From: Bos javanicus
Taxonomy: Eukaryota; Chordata; Mammalia; Artiodactyla; Bovidae
Direction of reading: 5' to 3'
Length of the DNA stretch: 64,000 nucleotides
Assembly: GCF_032452875.1 (NCBI RefSeq)
Contig: NC_083873.1
Span: 72,165,987-72,229,986, forward strand
Below the pieces are notes generated by a model, which was not told the origin of the DNA, did not search any database, and saw nothing but the letters and a program-made list of their open reading frames with translations. The translations under genes and the position numbers were made by a program. Each line of letters starts with the position of its first letter. The first letter of the stretch is position 1. Below are positions 37,401-52,400 of this stretch, in pieces.

Positions 37401-40400
37401 CAAATGAAACATTACAGGTTTTTGCGATTCATATTCTCATATGCCCCTGTGACTATAAATCCTCTTCCTTTTGCTTTAAATGCTGGATTTCTACTTGTCT
37501 TTAAAAGATCTCTGGGTTGGGAAATCCCCTGGGGAAGGGAACAGCTACCCACTCTGGTATTCTGGCATGGAGAATCCCATAGACAGAGGACCCTGGCAGG
37601 CTACGGCCCATCCGGGTCACAAAAAGTCACAACTGAGCGACTTTCACTTTAAAAGACAGCTTTGGTGATACCTTCCACATGAGAACTATGATTGTAGTGA
37701 GGTTATTGGAAAAAATGTTAGGTTGTATTAGTGGAATATGTACAAGGTTCACTTACAGGAGTGTGATACTACTACTGTGCACTACTTTAGAGCACATTAG
37801 GTGTGTATGTCCACTCATGGATGTTATACCTTAGGAAACTGATAATAAATTTGAGACTATTCAGATGGGAATGAATAAGATGTTGAGTCTTCTGGAAAAT
37901 GAGTAATAGGAGAAATAATATGTTTAACTTAGAGAAGACACCAAGGAAACAGTGATAACTGTGTTTAAAAGGTAATAGCTGTGTTTAAAAGGTCAGCATC
38001 TGAAAGAGGAAGGGAAAATGAAGGCAATGGCACCCCACTCCAGTACCCTTGCCTGGAAAATCCCATGGACGGAGGAGCCTGGTAGGCTGCAGTCCATGGG
38101 GTCTCTTAAGAGTCGGGTACGAATGAGCGACTTCACTTTCACTTTTCACTTTCATGCATTGGAGAAGGCAATGGCAACCCACTCCAGTATTCTTGCCTGG
38201 AGAATCCCAGGGACAGAGGAGCCTGGTGGGCTGCTGTCTGTGGGGTCGCACAGAGTCGGACACGACTGAAGTGACTTAGCAGCAGCAATGTTTATTCTAG
38301 AACTTGAAGTAGAACAAGGAATTTATAGAGCAGCCAGTGTCACCTAAGTGTACAGAAATCTTTCTGATAGCTATTCAGTAGGGAAAGTGTTTATCTGGAG
38401 AAATCAACTGCTATCTCCACCCAATCCCCTGAAAATGTTCAAGCACAAACAGAAATGATGACTTTATGTGGATTTTAAAAAAGATTCCTGCATTCAGGGA
38501 GTGGTTGAACTGGACAACTTGAGTCTTTTTCCATCATAAAATCCAGTAAAAGTGGCCCAGTTTGTCCACAAAATTTGCTTATTTATCAATTCATTCAATA
38601 AAATCTGTTAATTTAGTTAAAGTATACATGTAAATTTGGTAGTTATAGATTTCAATTTATAAACAGAAAGAAGACTCATCTGTCACCAATTTTTGAGACA
38701 TTTGTAATGTTTCATATTAACCTACAATACCTACCTGACATTTATAGGACAGTATACCCAATAACAGCAGAACACACATTCTTCTCAAGTGTACATGAAA
38801 TATTCTTTAGGATAGATCATATATTAGGTCATAAAACAAATGTCAATAATTTGAGAAGAATTGAATTCATACAATTCAATTCAATTCATACAATTCATCA
38901 GTTCTCTGACCACAGTGAAATGAAATTAGGAACCAATAGCAGAAGGGACATTTTAAATATGTGAAATTAAATACCTTCCTAAACAAAAACAATGGGTCAA
39001 AGAATGAATCACTTTGATATTAATAAAAATAAAAACACAATATACCACAACATAGCTAAAATAGTGATTAGCGGGAAATTTTAGCTATAAATGCCTACAT
39101 TAAAAAATAAAAGATTGAAAACCATAACTTAATCTTCCATCTTAAGAAATTACAAATGAAAATCAAGCTAATTCAAAAGTAGCATATAGAAGGAAATAAT
39201 AAAGATCAGAGTAGAAACAAATAGGAACTAGGGAGATGGAGAAAAATCAACAAAATCGAACGTTGGCTCTTTGAAAAGATCAACAACGACAAAAACACTT
39301 TGGCTAGACTTACCAAGACAAAAAGATTCAAATTACTAAAATCATGAAAGAAAGGAGCTTCCCTGGTGGCTCAGTTGGCAAAGAATCCACCTGCAATGCA
39401 GGAGACCCAAGTTCAATCCCAGGGTGGGGAAGATCCCCTGGAGAAGGATGTTGCAACCCACTCCAGTATTCTTGCCTGAAAAATCCCAAGGACAGAGGAG
39501 CCTGGTGGGCTATGGTCCATGGGGTTGCAAAGAGTCAGACACAACTTAGCAACTAAACCACCATGAGAGAAAGAAGGGACCATTCTAAGGAATCATATGC
39601 AAAAGAAGAGTTACTACTATTGATCTTATAGAGATAAAAAAGGATTATAAGGGATTACTCTGAGAAATTATAAGGTCAACAGATTAGATAACATAAATGA
39701 AACAGACAAATTCCTAGGAAGACAAACTACTGAAACTTAACTGAATAATAGAAAATCTCAAAAGACTCATAATAAGTAAAGAGATTTAATTAATAATTTT
39801 TAAAAACTTCCTATGAACAGCTCAGGAACAGATGCTTTCATTGATAAACTTAGTGATATGTGTAGAGAAGAACTAACACCAATCCTTCAGTTTCCTCCAA
39901 AAACTAGGTCATGAGCCCCATATTATTCCTGATACCAAAACCAGGAAAGGTCATTACAAGAGAACAAAATGACAGAAATATCTCTTACGAGTATGTATGT
40001 AACAGTTCATACCAAAATACTACCAAACCAAGTCTAAATATACATGCAGCAGTCCACACCAGAATACTGGGAAAACAAATCTAACAACATATAGAAACAA
40101 TTATACACCATGACAAAGTTGGATTTATTCCAGCAATACAAGAATATATTGAGTTCAGCATTCTGAAATCAATGTAGTACACCAAATAGAACAAAAAACC
40201 TTCTTCAAGAGATGAGGAATACCAGACCACCTTATCTGCCTCCTAAGAAATCTATATGCAGGTAAAGAAGCAACAGTTAGAACCAGACATGGAACAACAG
40301 ACTGGTTCCAAATTGGGAAAGGAGTACAACAAGATTGCATATTATCACCCTGCTTATTTAACTTATATGCAGAGTACATCATGCAGAATGCTGGGCTGAA

Positions 40401-43400
40401 TGAAGCACAAGCTGGAATCAAGATTTCTGGGAGAAATATCAATAACTTCAAATATACAGATGATACCACCTAATGGCATAAAGTGAAGAGGATCTAAAGA
40501 GCCTCTTGATGAAAGTGAAAAAGGAGAGTGAAAATCTGGCCTAAAACTCAACATTCAAAAAACTAAGATCATGGCATCTAGTCCCATCACTTCATGGCAA
40601 ATAGTTGGGGAAACAATGGAAACTGACACTTTCTTTTCTTGGGCTCCAAAATCACTGCAGATAGTGACTGCAGTCTTGAAAATAAAAGACACTTGCTCCT
40701 TGGAAGAAAAGCAATGACCAACCTAGACAGCATATCAAAAAGCAGAGACATTACTTTGCCAACAAAGGTCCATCTAGTCAAAGCTATGGTTTTTCCAGTA
40801 GTCATGTATGGATGTGAGAACTAGACTATAAAGAAAGCTGAACGCTGAAGAATTGATGTTTTTGAACTGTGGTGTTGGAGAAGAACCTTGAGAGTCCCTT
40901 GGACTAAATGGAGATCAAACCAGTCAATCCTAAAGAAAACCAGTCCTGGGTGTTCATTGGAAGGACTGATGCTGAAGCTGAAACTCCAATACTTTGGCCA
41001 CCTGATGGGAGGAACTGACTCATTGGAAAAGATCCTGATGCTAGGAAAGATTAAAGGTAGGAGGAGAAGGGGACGACAGAAGATGAGATGGTTGGATGGC
41101 ATCACCGACTTGATGGACATGAGTTTGAGCAAGCTCCGGTAATGTACAGGGAGGCTGGCATGCTGCAGTCCATGGAGTCGCAAAGAGTCAGACATGACTG
41201 AGCAACTGAACTGAACTGAACTGAGCATGATTACCTGAATAGACTCAAAAAAAAGAACTTAAAATTTAACACACATCATACTCAACAATGGAGAAGGCAA
41301 TGGCACCCCACTCCAGTACTCTTGCCTGGAAAATCCCATGGATGGAGGAGCCTGGTAGGCTGCAGTCCATGGGGTCGCTAAGAGTTGGACACGACTGAGT
41401 GACTTCACTTTCACTTTTCACTTTCGTGCATTGGAGAAGGCAGTGGCAACCCACTCCAGTGTTCTTGCCTGGAGAATCCCAGGGACGGGGAGCCTGGTGG
41501 GCTGCCGTCTATGGGGTCACACAGAGTCGGACACGACTGAAGCGACTTAGCAGCAGCAGCAGCAGCATACTCAACAAACTAGGTATCAAAGTGAATTTCT
41601 TCAGCTTGATAAAGGGCATCTTCAAAAACCCACAGCTAACATTGTAATTAATGGTGAAAGACTGAATGCTTTTACCCTGAGATCAGGAGTAAGACAAGAA
41701 CATCAGCTCTTACATTTTTATTCAACATTATGTGTGCGTGCTCAGTCACTAAGTTGTGTCTGACTCTTTTGCAACGCCATGGACTGTAGCCTGCTAGGAC
41801 TCATCTGGCCCTGGGATTTACCAGGCAAGAATACTGGAGTGGGTTGCCATTTCCTACTCCAGGATATCTTCCCAATCTAGGGATTGAACCCATGTTTCCT
41901 GCATTGGCAGGTGGGTTCTTTACCACTGAGCCACCAGAAAAGCTGCCATTCAACATCATACTACAGATGGAAGTCAGAGCAATGAGGCAAGAAAAAGAAA
42001 GGTTGGAAAGGAAGAAGTAAAACTCTCTCTGCTCATACATGACATGATCTTATATATAGAAAATCTCAGGAAACCCACATAAAAATATTAGTGTAGTCAC
42101 CAAGTTGTGTTTGATGCACAATCCCATGGACTGTAGCCACCTCCTCTGTCCATGGGATTTCCCAGGCCAGAATACTGGAGTGGGTTGAATAAATGAATTC
42201 AAGGAGGCACAGAATCCAAGATCAATATACAAAAATCATACATGCAATGGAATAAGAATACATGCAATGGAATATTACTCAGCCTTGAAAAGGAAGGAAA
42301 TTCTGACACATGGTACAACAGGGATGAACCTTGAGGATATTATGCTAAACTAAATATGCCAATCACACACATATAATACTGTATGAATCCACTTATACAC
42401 AGTACCAACTGCAGTCAAATTCATATACAGAAAGTAGTATAGTGATGGTGAAGGACTAGGTGGTGGGAAGAATGAGGAGTCATTCAGTGGATTTAGAGAT
42501 CTGCAAGATGAAAATTGTTCTGGAGGTTGGTTTCATAACAATGTGAATGCATTTAACACTACTGTATTATAAATTTTAAAATGATTAAGATGGTAAATTT
42601 TACATTGTATGTATTTTACTATAATTAAAAATAAAAACAAAATACTTAGGAATAAACTTAACAAAAGAAGTATAATATATGTACACAGAAAATGACAAAC
42701 ACTGTTGAAAGAAAATTTAAACACATGGAAAGACATTCTTTGTTCATAGATTGGAAGTCTTGATTTTCTTATGATGACAATTTTCACCAAATTGATCTAC
42801 AGATTCAATTCAATACCTATTAAAATTCTAGCTATCTTTTTCGACCCCATGGACTGTAGGAGTCTATCATGCTCCTCTGTCCATGGGATTTTCCAGGCAA
42901 GAGTACTGGAGTGAGTTGCCATTTCCTTCTTCAGAGGATCTTCCCGACCCAGGGATTGAACCTGGCTCTCCCGAATTGTAGGCAGACACTTTACCGTCTG
43001 AGCCACCAGGGAAGTCCTAGAAATTGACAAGGTGATTCTAAAATTCATATATAAATGCAAGAAACCTAGAGTAGTAAATAAACAGTCTTGAAAAAGAAGA
43101 GCAAAGTTGTAAGACTTACAGCTTCTGATTTGAAAACTTGCTGCTGCTGCTAAGTCCCTTTCCGTCGTGTCCGACTCTGTGGGACCCCATAGACAGCAGC
43201 CCACCAGGCTTCCCCGTCCCTGGGATTCTCCAGTCAAGAACACTGGAGTGGGTTGCCACTGCCTTCTCCAATGCACGAAAGTGAAAAATGAAAGTGAAGT
43301 CTCTCAGTCGTATCCGACTCTTAGCGACCCCATGGACTGCAGCCTACAAGGCTCCTCCATCCATGGGGTTTTCCAGGCAAGAGTAATGGAGTGGGTTGCC

Positions 43401-46400
43401 ATTGCCTTCTCCAAAAAGTTGCTAAAAATCTGCAATAATCAAAACAGTGTGTTACTGGCATAAAGATATAGATCAATGGAAAGGTCAAAAGACATAGAGA
43501 TCAATGGAAAAGAATTGAGAGTCCAGAAATAAACCTTTATGTTATGTCGATTGATTTTTGACAAGGATGCCAGGAAAATTTAATTGAAGACCAATAGTCG
43601 TTTAAACAAGTGGTGCTATGATAACTGACATTTTTTTTTAAAGTCACTCAGTCGTGTCTGACTCTTTGCAACCCCATGGACTATATACAGTCTGGAATTC
43701 TCTAGGCCAGAATACTGGAGTGGGTAGCCTTTCTCTTCTGCAGGGGATCTTCCTAACCCAGGGATTGAACCCAGGTCTCCTGCATTGCAGGTGGATTCTT
43801 TACTAGCTAAGCCACAAGGGAAATCCAAGAATATCGGAGTGGGTAGCTTATCCCTTCTCCAGGGGATCTTCCCAACCCAGGAATTGAACCAGGGTCTCCT
43901 TCATTGCAGAAGGATTCTTTACCAACTGAGCTCTCAGGGAAGCATGATATCTGGGCTTTTCATTCCTTGTATGTTTGGTGTGAAGTACAGGTCCAACTTC
44001 ATTCTTTTGCAAATGACCCCTACTTCACACCAAGCATAAAAATTAATTCAAAATGAATCACAGACCTAAATATAAGAGCAAAAATTGTAAAACTCTTAGA
44101 AGAAAACATAGGCATATATCTCTATAACTAAGCAGTGGCTTCTTAGATATGACCCCAGAAACACATGTGACAAAATAAATATAATAAATTGGACTTCATC
44201 CAAAGTAAAAACTTTCTTTGCATCAAAGGGCACTCTCAATGGAATGAGAAGAAAACTCATACATTGGGAGAAAATATTTGCAGATTGTATAAGGGACTAG
44301 TATTCAGAACATATATATAAATAATTCTTCAGTTCAGTTCAGTTCAGTTCAGTAGCTCAGTCATGTCTGACTCTTTGCGACCCCATGAATCACAGCATGC
44401 CAGACTTCCCTGTCCATCACCAACTCCCGGAGTCTACTCAAACTCATGTCCATCGAGTCAGTGATGCCATCCAGCCATCTCATCCTCTGTCGTCCCCTTC
44501 TCCTCCTGCCCCTAATCCCTCCCAGTATCAGAGTCTTTTCCAATGAGTCAACTCTTCACATGAGGTGGCCAAAGTATTGGAGTTTCAGCTTTAGCATCAG
44601 TCCTTCCAATGAACACCCAGGACTAATCTCCTTTAGGATGGACTGGTAGGACCTCCTTGCAGTCCAAGGGACTCTCAAGAGTCTTCTCCAACACCACAGT
44701 TCGAAAGCATCAATTCTTCGGCACTCAGCTTTCTTCACAGTCCAACTCTCACATCCATACATGACGACTGGAAAAACCATAGCCTTGACTAGACGAACCT
44801 TTGTTGGCAAAGTAATGTCTCTGCTTTTTAATATGCTATCTAGGTTGGTCATAACTTTCTTTCCAAGGAGTAAAATTATACAAAAAAGACAACCCAATTT
44901 AAAAAATAGGCAAGGGACTTGAATAGACATTTCTCCAGAGAAAATATACAATAAACCAAAATGCACATGAGAAATGCTGAATATCATTAATCATCTTGGA
45001 AATGCACATGAAAACCATGAGATTGTACTTCACACCTCTAGAGTGTCAATAATAATTAATATACATAAAATAACTTGAATTGGAGAAATAGAAACCTTCA
45101 TACATTGCTGGTGGGAAAGTAAAATGGTGAAGCTTGGGTGGAAAATAGTTTTCCAGGTCCTCAAAGTGTTAAACATAGAATTATCGTATGATCAGCAACG
45201 CTACTCCTAGGCACGCACCGAACAGAATTGAAAACATGGTCACACAAACACTTGTACGTGATTATTCACAGCAGCATTCCAAAGTAGCCAAAAAGTGGAA
45301 GCAACTCAAATGTTCATCAGTGGATGCATGAATAAACAAAATATGACAAGTCCATATAATGTGATATGATTCAGCCTTAAAAGAAATGACAATTGATACA
45401 TGATTTTTGAAAATATGCAGAGTAAACCACACATAATAAGCAACATATTTGTATGATTTCATTTATTTGAAATTTCTAGAATAGGCAAATCCATAGAGAC
45501 AGAAAGTAGATTACTAGTTCTAGGGATGATAAATGGAGTAATGGGGAAGGACTGTTAATAGCTATGGGATTTCTCTTTAGAGCATTGAAAACATCCTGAA
45601 TTTAGGTAGTGGTGATGATTGCACAATTTTGTGAATGTTCCAGAAAGCACTGAATTGTACATTTCAAAAGGGTAAATTCTATGATATGCTAACAATATTT
45701 CAGCTTTTAAATCTATCAGACTAATCCTAGAGGGCAATGGTATTTATTTGAGAAAAACTTTTTCCATACTGTGTTTGTAGGTTTGTTGCTTCACAGATCT
45801 GTGTTCTGGAAAAGGCATACATAGGAAAACCACTATGATAATCGCCCAGGTTGCTGGGAGTTATGGCCAGTACTCTCAGACTGCACTGCAGAGGAGCCTA
45901 CCACAGAACGTTCTCAACAGTAACTGGAATTTTTATCTCAGGGTTTTAATATGAGGTTTTGGTAGACAGTGAAGTGTTTTTTAAACTGCAAGTCTCAACC
46001 CATCAGTGGATCATGAAACCAATTCCAATTATTTTTTTAATGAAATCAAGTGAAATTTTTAAAAAAGCCTAGGGAAAGCATCGTTTCATGATCATTTAGT
46101 TTCAGATACGCAAATTTAATATACTATATTATAATATAAAATGTACTTGGTACTGTGGATCATAGTAAAACAACTTTGAGAAACACCAATCTAATAGAAA
46201 GAGCATGGATGATTTTGGGAAAAGATGCTCCTGAGATAGAAACAATATATATATAATTGATTGGAGGTTAATTATAGCAATGAAGAATGGAGTTATGGTT
46301 TTTCCAGTGATTATAATATTTCATGTTCCATTTGCCTATAGACCCTTCAGTGATTACTTAATAAGAGGTTCTCTTCAATTCTCTGATCCTTCTCCTCGGA

Positions 46401-49400
46401 TATTACGACTCTCAATAGCCAAAGCCACAAATCCAAACTATGTTCCTCCAAAAAGTGTAAGTGGGTCTATGTGAAAGAAACAGTTCCTATAGAGTTTGTA
46501 ACCTGACTGTAACTATAATGTGCTTCCCTCTTATTTCTACATGGGTATTTTTCTTTTCTTCCTGTTTATTTTCCCCTCTCATCAAATGAACTTTTCTGTT
46601 TCCCCTGGGCTAATATATGTCAGGATTTGATGTGAGAAGCAGATTGACAATGAGTATTATGTTTAATTAACCTTAAGAAATTATGGGAGCTGATGAGAAG
46701 TCTATGGAAGACTGTCATAGCAGCTGGGACTTGGGTCTGATCATAAATCTAGGAGAAATAATAGAGAGAAGAGGCAAATCAGCAGTTCCCTAGAAAATGC
46801 TTCAGTGGCCATTTCAGATTCTTCAGTCTAGGAGAGTCTCACCTCTTCAGACAAAGGAAGAAGGCTCAGGATACTCAAGGGTACCCAGCTTCACTGGAAT
46901 GTACCCTTATGTTTCAACTCCAATTTTCAAGGTCCAATTCCTTCTCAATCATTGCCCTAACTTTAATATAGAAGATGATATAAGTTTGGGAATTAAATTT
47001 GCACTGAACTACACCTATTCACAGAAGTAGATTTTGAGTTTGGTTTTCAGTATTTTCAGTCCTGTGACCATAGGAGATAAGGATTTATTTTGGGTAAGTC
47101 ACAAAAACTTTTCCAGTCTCTTAACTACACCTTCAAGTGGGAATTTAAAGCCCTGAGCTGATAATTATTTTCTCAATTTCTCCAGTGCACTTAGAGGCAA
47201 TAAACCAACCCCATATACTTCTTTATTTCATTAAAAAGATTTCTGTCAGCAGCTGCTTGGTTACCAAATGTTGCTTTCTGTTTGTCAGTGCATGCCATGG
47301 ACTACTAGTGTCTTTTTTTTTTGACCCCTGGCAATAGGATCATTAATAACTTTAAATCTAATCTGCTCAGAGAACAAATTCCAGATAGTCTAGAACTAAT
47401 ATAGGTATACTTCGGAGATATTTTGGGTTCAGTTCTAGACCACCCCAATAATGCAAATATTGCAATAAGACAAGTCACATCAATATTTTTGTTTCCCAGA
47501 GCATATAAAAGTTATGTTTATACTACTGTAGTCTATTAAATATGCAATAGCATTATGTCTAAAAACCCAATGTATATACCTTCATTAAAAAATATTTTAC
47601 TGCTAAAAATTCTTAACCATAATCTGAGCCTTCAGTGAGTCATAATCTTTTTGCAATATTAAAGTCAAAGATCACTGATCACAGATCAGCATAATATAAC
47701 AGTAATGAAAAAGTTTGAAATGTTATGAGAATTACCCAAGTCTGACACACAGATTCAAATCACACACAGATGCTTTTGGGGGAATGGTGCCTATAAACTT
47801 GCTTGGTGCAGAGTTGCCACAATCCTTTAATTTAAAAAAAAATAAAGGACAGTATTTGCAAAGTACAACAAAACACAGTATGCCTGAACAGAGGACGCAT
47901 CCTTAAGTTCTGATCTGGTTGTCTGTTGCTTTATACCAAACCACACCTCAGAATCTGCCTGCAATGCAGGAGACCTGGGTTCAGTTCCTGAGTTAGGAAG
48001 ATCACCTGGAGAAGGAAATGGCAACCCACTCCAGTATTCTTGCCTGGAAAATCCCATGGACAGAGGAGTCTGGCGGGCTACGGTCCACAGGGTCACAAGA
48101 GTCGGACACGACTGAGAAACTAACACACTAACACACACCCAAACATAGTGATGTAAAACAACAGTTATTTTGTTACGCTCAAAGATTCAAAATAAATTTT
48201 TTAAAATGTATTTATTTGTGGCTGTGCTGGGTCTTTGTTGCTGCTCAGGCTTTTTCTAGTTGCAGAGTTGTGTCCTATGTTGGCAGGCGGATTCTTTACC
48301 CCTAAGTCACCAGGGAAGCCCACTCTCCTCAAGGATGTTATGAGTCAGCAGCTCTGACAGGGAAGCAGGTATGACTTGTCTCTGCTCCATGATGTCTGGA
48401 GCCTCAACTGGGAGATTTCTAACGGCTTGGGTGTCTCAAATGGTAGGCAGCTGAAATCAACTGAAAGCTCCATACCTGCCTTGCTTGGCCTACGGTATTA
48501 ACAAAATACCGGAGACTGGGTGGCTTAAACAACAGACATTTCTTTCTCACAATTCTGGAAGCTGAGTAGTCCAAGATCAAGGTGCCGTTAGATTCTTTTC
48601 TTAATGAGGACCCTCTTCTGGGTTGTAACAGCCATCATCCAGATATGTGTCCCATGACCTATGCTTTGTATGTAAACAGAGAGAGTTCTGATCTCCCTCC
48701 CTTTTCTCATAAGCACACCAATCTCTTTATGGAGGTTCCACCCTCACGACCTTATCTAAACCTAATTATCAAAGGCCCCACCTCTAGTGCCATTGCATTG
48801 GGGGTTAGGATTTTAACATAGGAATTTGGCTGGAGGTTGGAGGGTGTTGAGGGGGTGGATATAAACATTCAGTCCATTGTTGTTATTCAGTCGCTAAGTC
48901 ATGTCTAGCTCTTTGCGACCCCATGGACTGCATTTAAACAGGCACCTCTGTCCTCCACTATCTCCTGGAGTTTGCTCAGATTCATGTCCATTGAGTCAGT
49001 GATGCTATCTGACCATCACATCCTCTACTGCACCCTTCTCCTTTTGCCTTCAGTCTTTCCCAGCATCAGGATCTTTTCCAATGAGTCGGCTCTTTGCATG
49101 AGGTGGCCAAAGTATTTAGAACTTCAGCATCAGTCCTTTCAGTGAATATTCAGAGTTGATTTCCTTTGACTTGTTTGATCTCCTTGAAGTCCAAGGGACT
49201 CTCGAGTCTTCTCCAGCACAATTTGAAAGCATCAATGCTTCAGCACTCAACCTTGTTTATGGTCCAGCTCTCACAGCCATATATGACTACTGGAAAAACC
49301 ATAGCTTTGAATAGATGGACCTTTGTTAGCAAAGTAATGTCTCTGCTTTTTGATATGCTGTCTAGATTTGTCATAACTTTTCTTCCAAGGAGCAAGTGCC

Positions 49401-52400
49401 TTTTAATTTCATGGCTACAGTCACCATCTGCAGTGATTGTGGAGCCCAAGAAAATGAAATGTGACATTGTTTCCACTTTTTTTCCATCTATTTGCCATGA
49501 AGTGATAGGACCAGATGCCATGATGTTAGTTTTTGAAATGTTTGCCTTTAAGCTATTTTTTTCACTCTCCTCTTTCACCTTCATCAAGAAGCTCTTTAGT
49601 TCCCCTTCACTTTCTCCCATTAGAGTGGTCTCATCTGCATATCTAAGGGTGTTGATATTTCTCCTAGCAATCTTGATTCCAGCTTGGGATTCATCCAGCC
49701 AGGCATTTCGCATGATATACCCTGTATAGAAGTTAAATAAGCAGGGTAACAATATACAGCCTTGTCATACTCCTTTCCCAATTTTGAAACAGTCAGTTGT
49801 TCCATGTCCAGTTCTTGATCCACATACAGGTTTCTCAGGAGACAGGTAACGTGGTCTGGTATTCCTATCTCTTGAAGAATTTTCCACAGTTTAATGTGAT
49901 CCACACAGTCAAAGGCTTTAGTGTAGTCAATAAAGCAGATGTTTTTCTGGAACTCCCTTGCTTTCTCTATGAAATGATAGCTTGCAATTTGATCTCTGAT
50001 TCAGTCCATTACAACAACTATTTGTATTGCCCCCAACTGGAATGACTTGAAGGTTAAACTTAGCTGGGACTATTTACAGGGTCACTTTTGTATGGCCTTC
50101 CTATGTGGCTTAGACCTCTCTCAGCATGACAGCTGTATTCTGAGAAGGAATATCCTAAATTGTAATGTTACAAGGGTGAGCCTTCCAGGAGAATCAGGTA
50201 GAAGCTCCATGTTTTTCTTATGATTTCACCTTGGAAGTCACATTATGTTTCTGCAGGCATACTCTGTTGATTGATAAACGTACAAGTCTGGCCAAATTCA
50301 AGGAGGCAGGGCCGCAACCCCACCTCTCCATGAGAGAAGTGGCAAAGAATTTATAGGCACTTAAGAAAAACACTTCCACACCCAGTGATGTGAGTCTTTT
50401 GGTATCCTTGAGCATGGTTTTTGTATGAAGAAAAAACTGTGCAAAGGTATGCCCTTAAGTAATTAATAGCCAATTTTTAAAATTTCAAATTAGAAAATCT
50501 ATTTCTTAGACTTTTAAGTTTAGTTTGGTAGTTTTATTATTCTATTTATAATTCTAGCAGTTTTTGACAGTAACTTTTAAGAGTCCTAAGTAATATTTGA
50601 TATACAAATTTAATTCATTCAAATAGTTTATATTTATACATGCTTACTTGCTCAGTCATATCTGACCCTTTGCAACCCCATGGACTGCAGCCCACCAAGC
50701 TCCTCTGTCCATGGAATTTTCCAGGTACGAATACTGGAATGGGTTGCCATTTCCTTCTCCAGGGGATCTTCCCGACCCAGGGATCGAACTTGCATCTCTT
50801 GTGTCTCCTGCACTGGCAGGCAGATTCTTTACCACTGCACCGCCTGGGAAGCCTAAATATATGAAATTTGATTTCTTTTTGGGTCACTTTATGTCAACCA
50901 TCTACAGTAATAAAACCTCAAATATTAAATATTTATTTAAAAATGTAATACGTTAAACTTATGAACACAGTGAATCTGAAGTTTTTTCTTTTTTTTTCCT
51001 GAATTTTTTAAATGTAAGAATTGATACTGGCCCAGGTTCTTGGACTATTTAATCAACAAATTGATAAGAGGCCAGATGAAAAATTGAGGCAAGGCTTCAT
51101 CGGGACTTGTGCTGCAGCAAGGGGGAGGGAAAACAAGTAACAGGTGTCCTTGCTTGCTTCCTGAGAGGGGGGTGAGCTCCTCCCTTAAACAGGGTGAGGG
51201 TAGGGGCAGATGACGTTTCCCAGGTGGCTCGGTGGTAAAGAATCTGCCTGCCAGTGCAGGAGAGGCAGGTTTGATCCCTGGGTTGGAAAGATCCCCCGGA
51301 GGAGGAAACGGCAACCCACTCCAGTATCCTTGCCTGAAGAATCCCATGGACAGAGGAGCCTGGTGGGCTACAGACCATGGGACTGCAAAGAGTTAGACTC
51401 AACTGAGTGACTGAGCACAGAGGTAATGACAGGAAGGGTGGCTTAGGTGGTCTGCCAACTCCCTTGGTGGTGCTGTGTGCAGGGATCATGCATAGTATCC
51501 TGCTTTTGCTCCTGGTATCTCAAAGTGGCAGTTGAATTTTAGCCTTTTTGTATCTTCTACTTATTCATAATTTGCCCCGGCTGTGCACATAAGCAGTTCT
51601 TTTTAGTCCCCTTATACTTTCTTTGTATTCTGTTGCTCCAGCAGGCATTTGTCGAGGTGCAGGCACTGCAATAAAAGGTCCCAGGTCCCAGCCTGTTTCA
51701 GAATGACATAAAGTTAAGATTTCAACTGAATGTCATCCTTCTAAATCAGTTTACTCCATGATACACTGCAAATTGCAGTTGCAATGTTATCATTCTTACA
51801 GGCCAAATTCTCTTAAAACGTGTGCCTACTTTTATTTTAATATACACTTAGTTTTTGTTTCTAGTAATTTCAAATTTACTGACAATCTGCAAAAATTAAA
51901 GTCCATTTTCTTTGTCGTTCTCTCTCCTCTGTGTAGGGTGTGTGTGTATTTAATTTTTTCCCTGCATCACTTTTCAGTTCATATGTTTTTCTTTTTCGGC
52001 CACCCTGCACAGCTATTGGGATCTCAGTTCCCTGACCAGGGATCATACCTGGGCCACGGCACTGAAGGTGCCAAATCCTAACTAGATCATCAGAGAATTC
52101 CCTCCCTGAATCATTTTTGAAAGTTAGTTACAGACGTTGTATACCCCTTTCCCTCAGTGCTTTATTGTGTTTCCTAACAATAGGATATTATCTTTTAGAA
52201 CTACAGTACTGTTACCAAGATCAGGAAATTTAACCCTGATATAGTACCACATCTATTCTACAGTCCCTGTTCAAATTTCATCAATTTTTGCACATACTTA
52301 TTCTGAAGACAAAGTGTTATTTCTATGAGTTTTAGTTTCTTAGCTATTTGACAGTTAATTCTAAATCTTCTAAGAGTTTAAAAATAACACATGCCCACAA

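Larger units (their letters stand above)
38640..45715 (+). mobile_element. Old L1 LINE (ORF2 to 3' end), heavily interrupted
   Basis: Pieces of L1 ORF2 and 3' UTR follow one another in order on the + strand: 38.7-39.35 kb, 39.57-40.19, 41.58-41.73, 41.95-42.08, 42.65-42.83, 43.02-43.13, 43.42-43.64, 43.95-44.33 and 44.87-45.71. Between them sit BovB copies, SINEs and a second L1 3' end (42240-42640). Signatures include AACATAGGCATATATCTCTA, ATTGGACTTCATCCAAAGT and a terminal TACATTTCAAAAGGGTAAAT. No reading frame survives. Confidence 0.7.
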
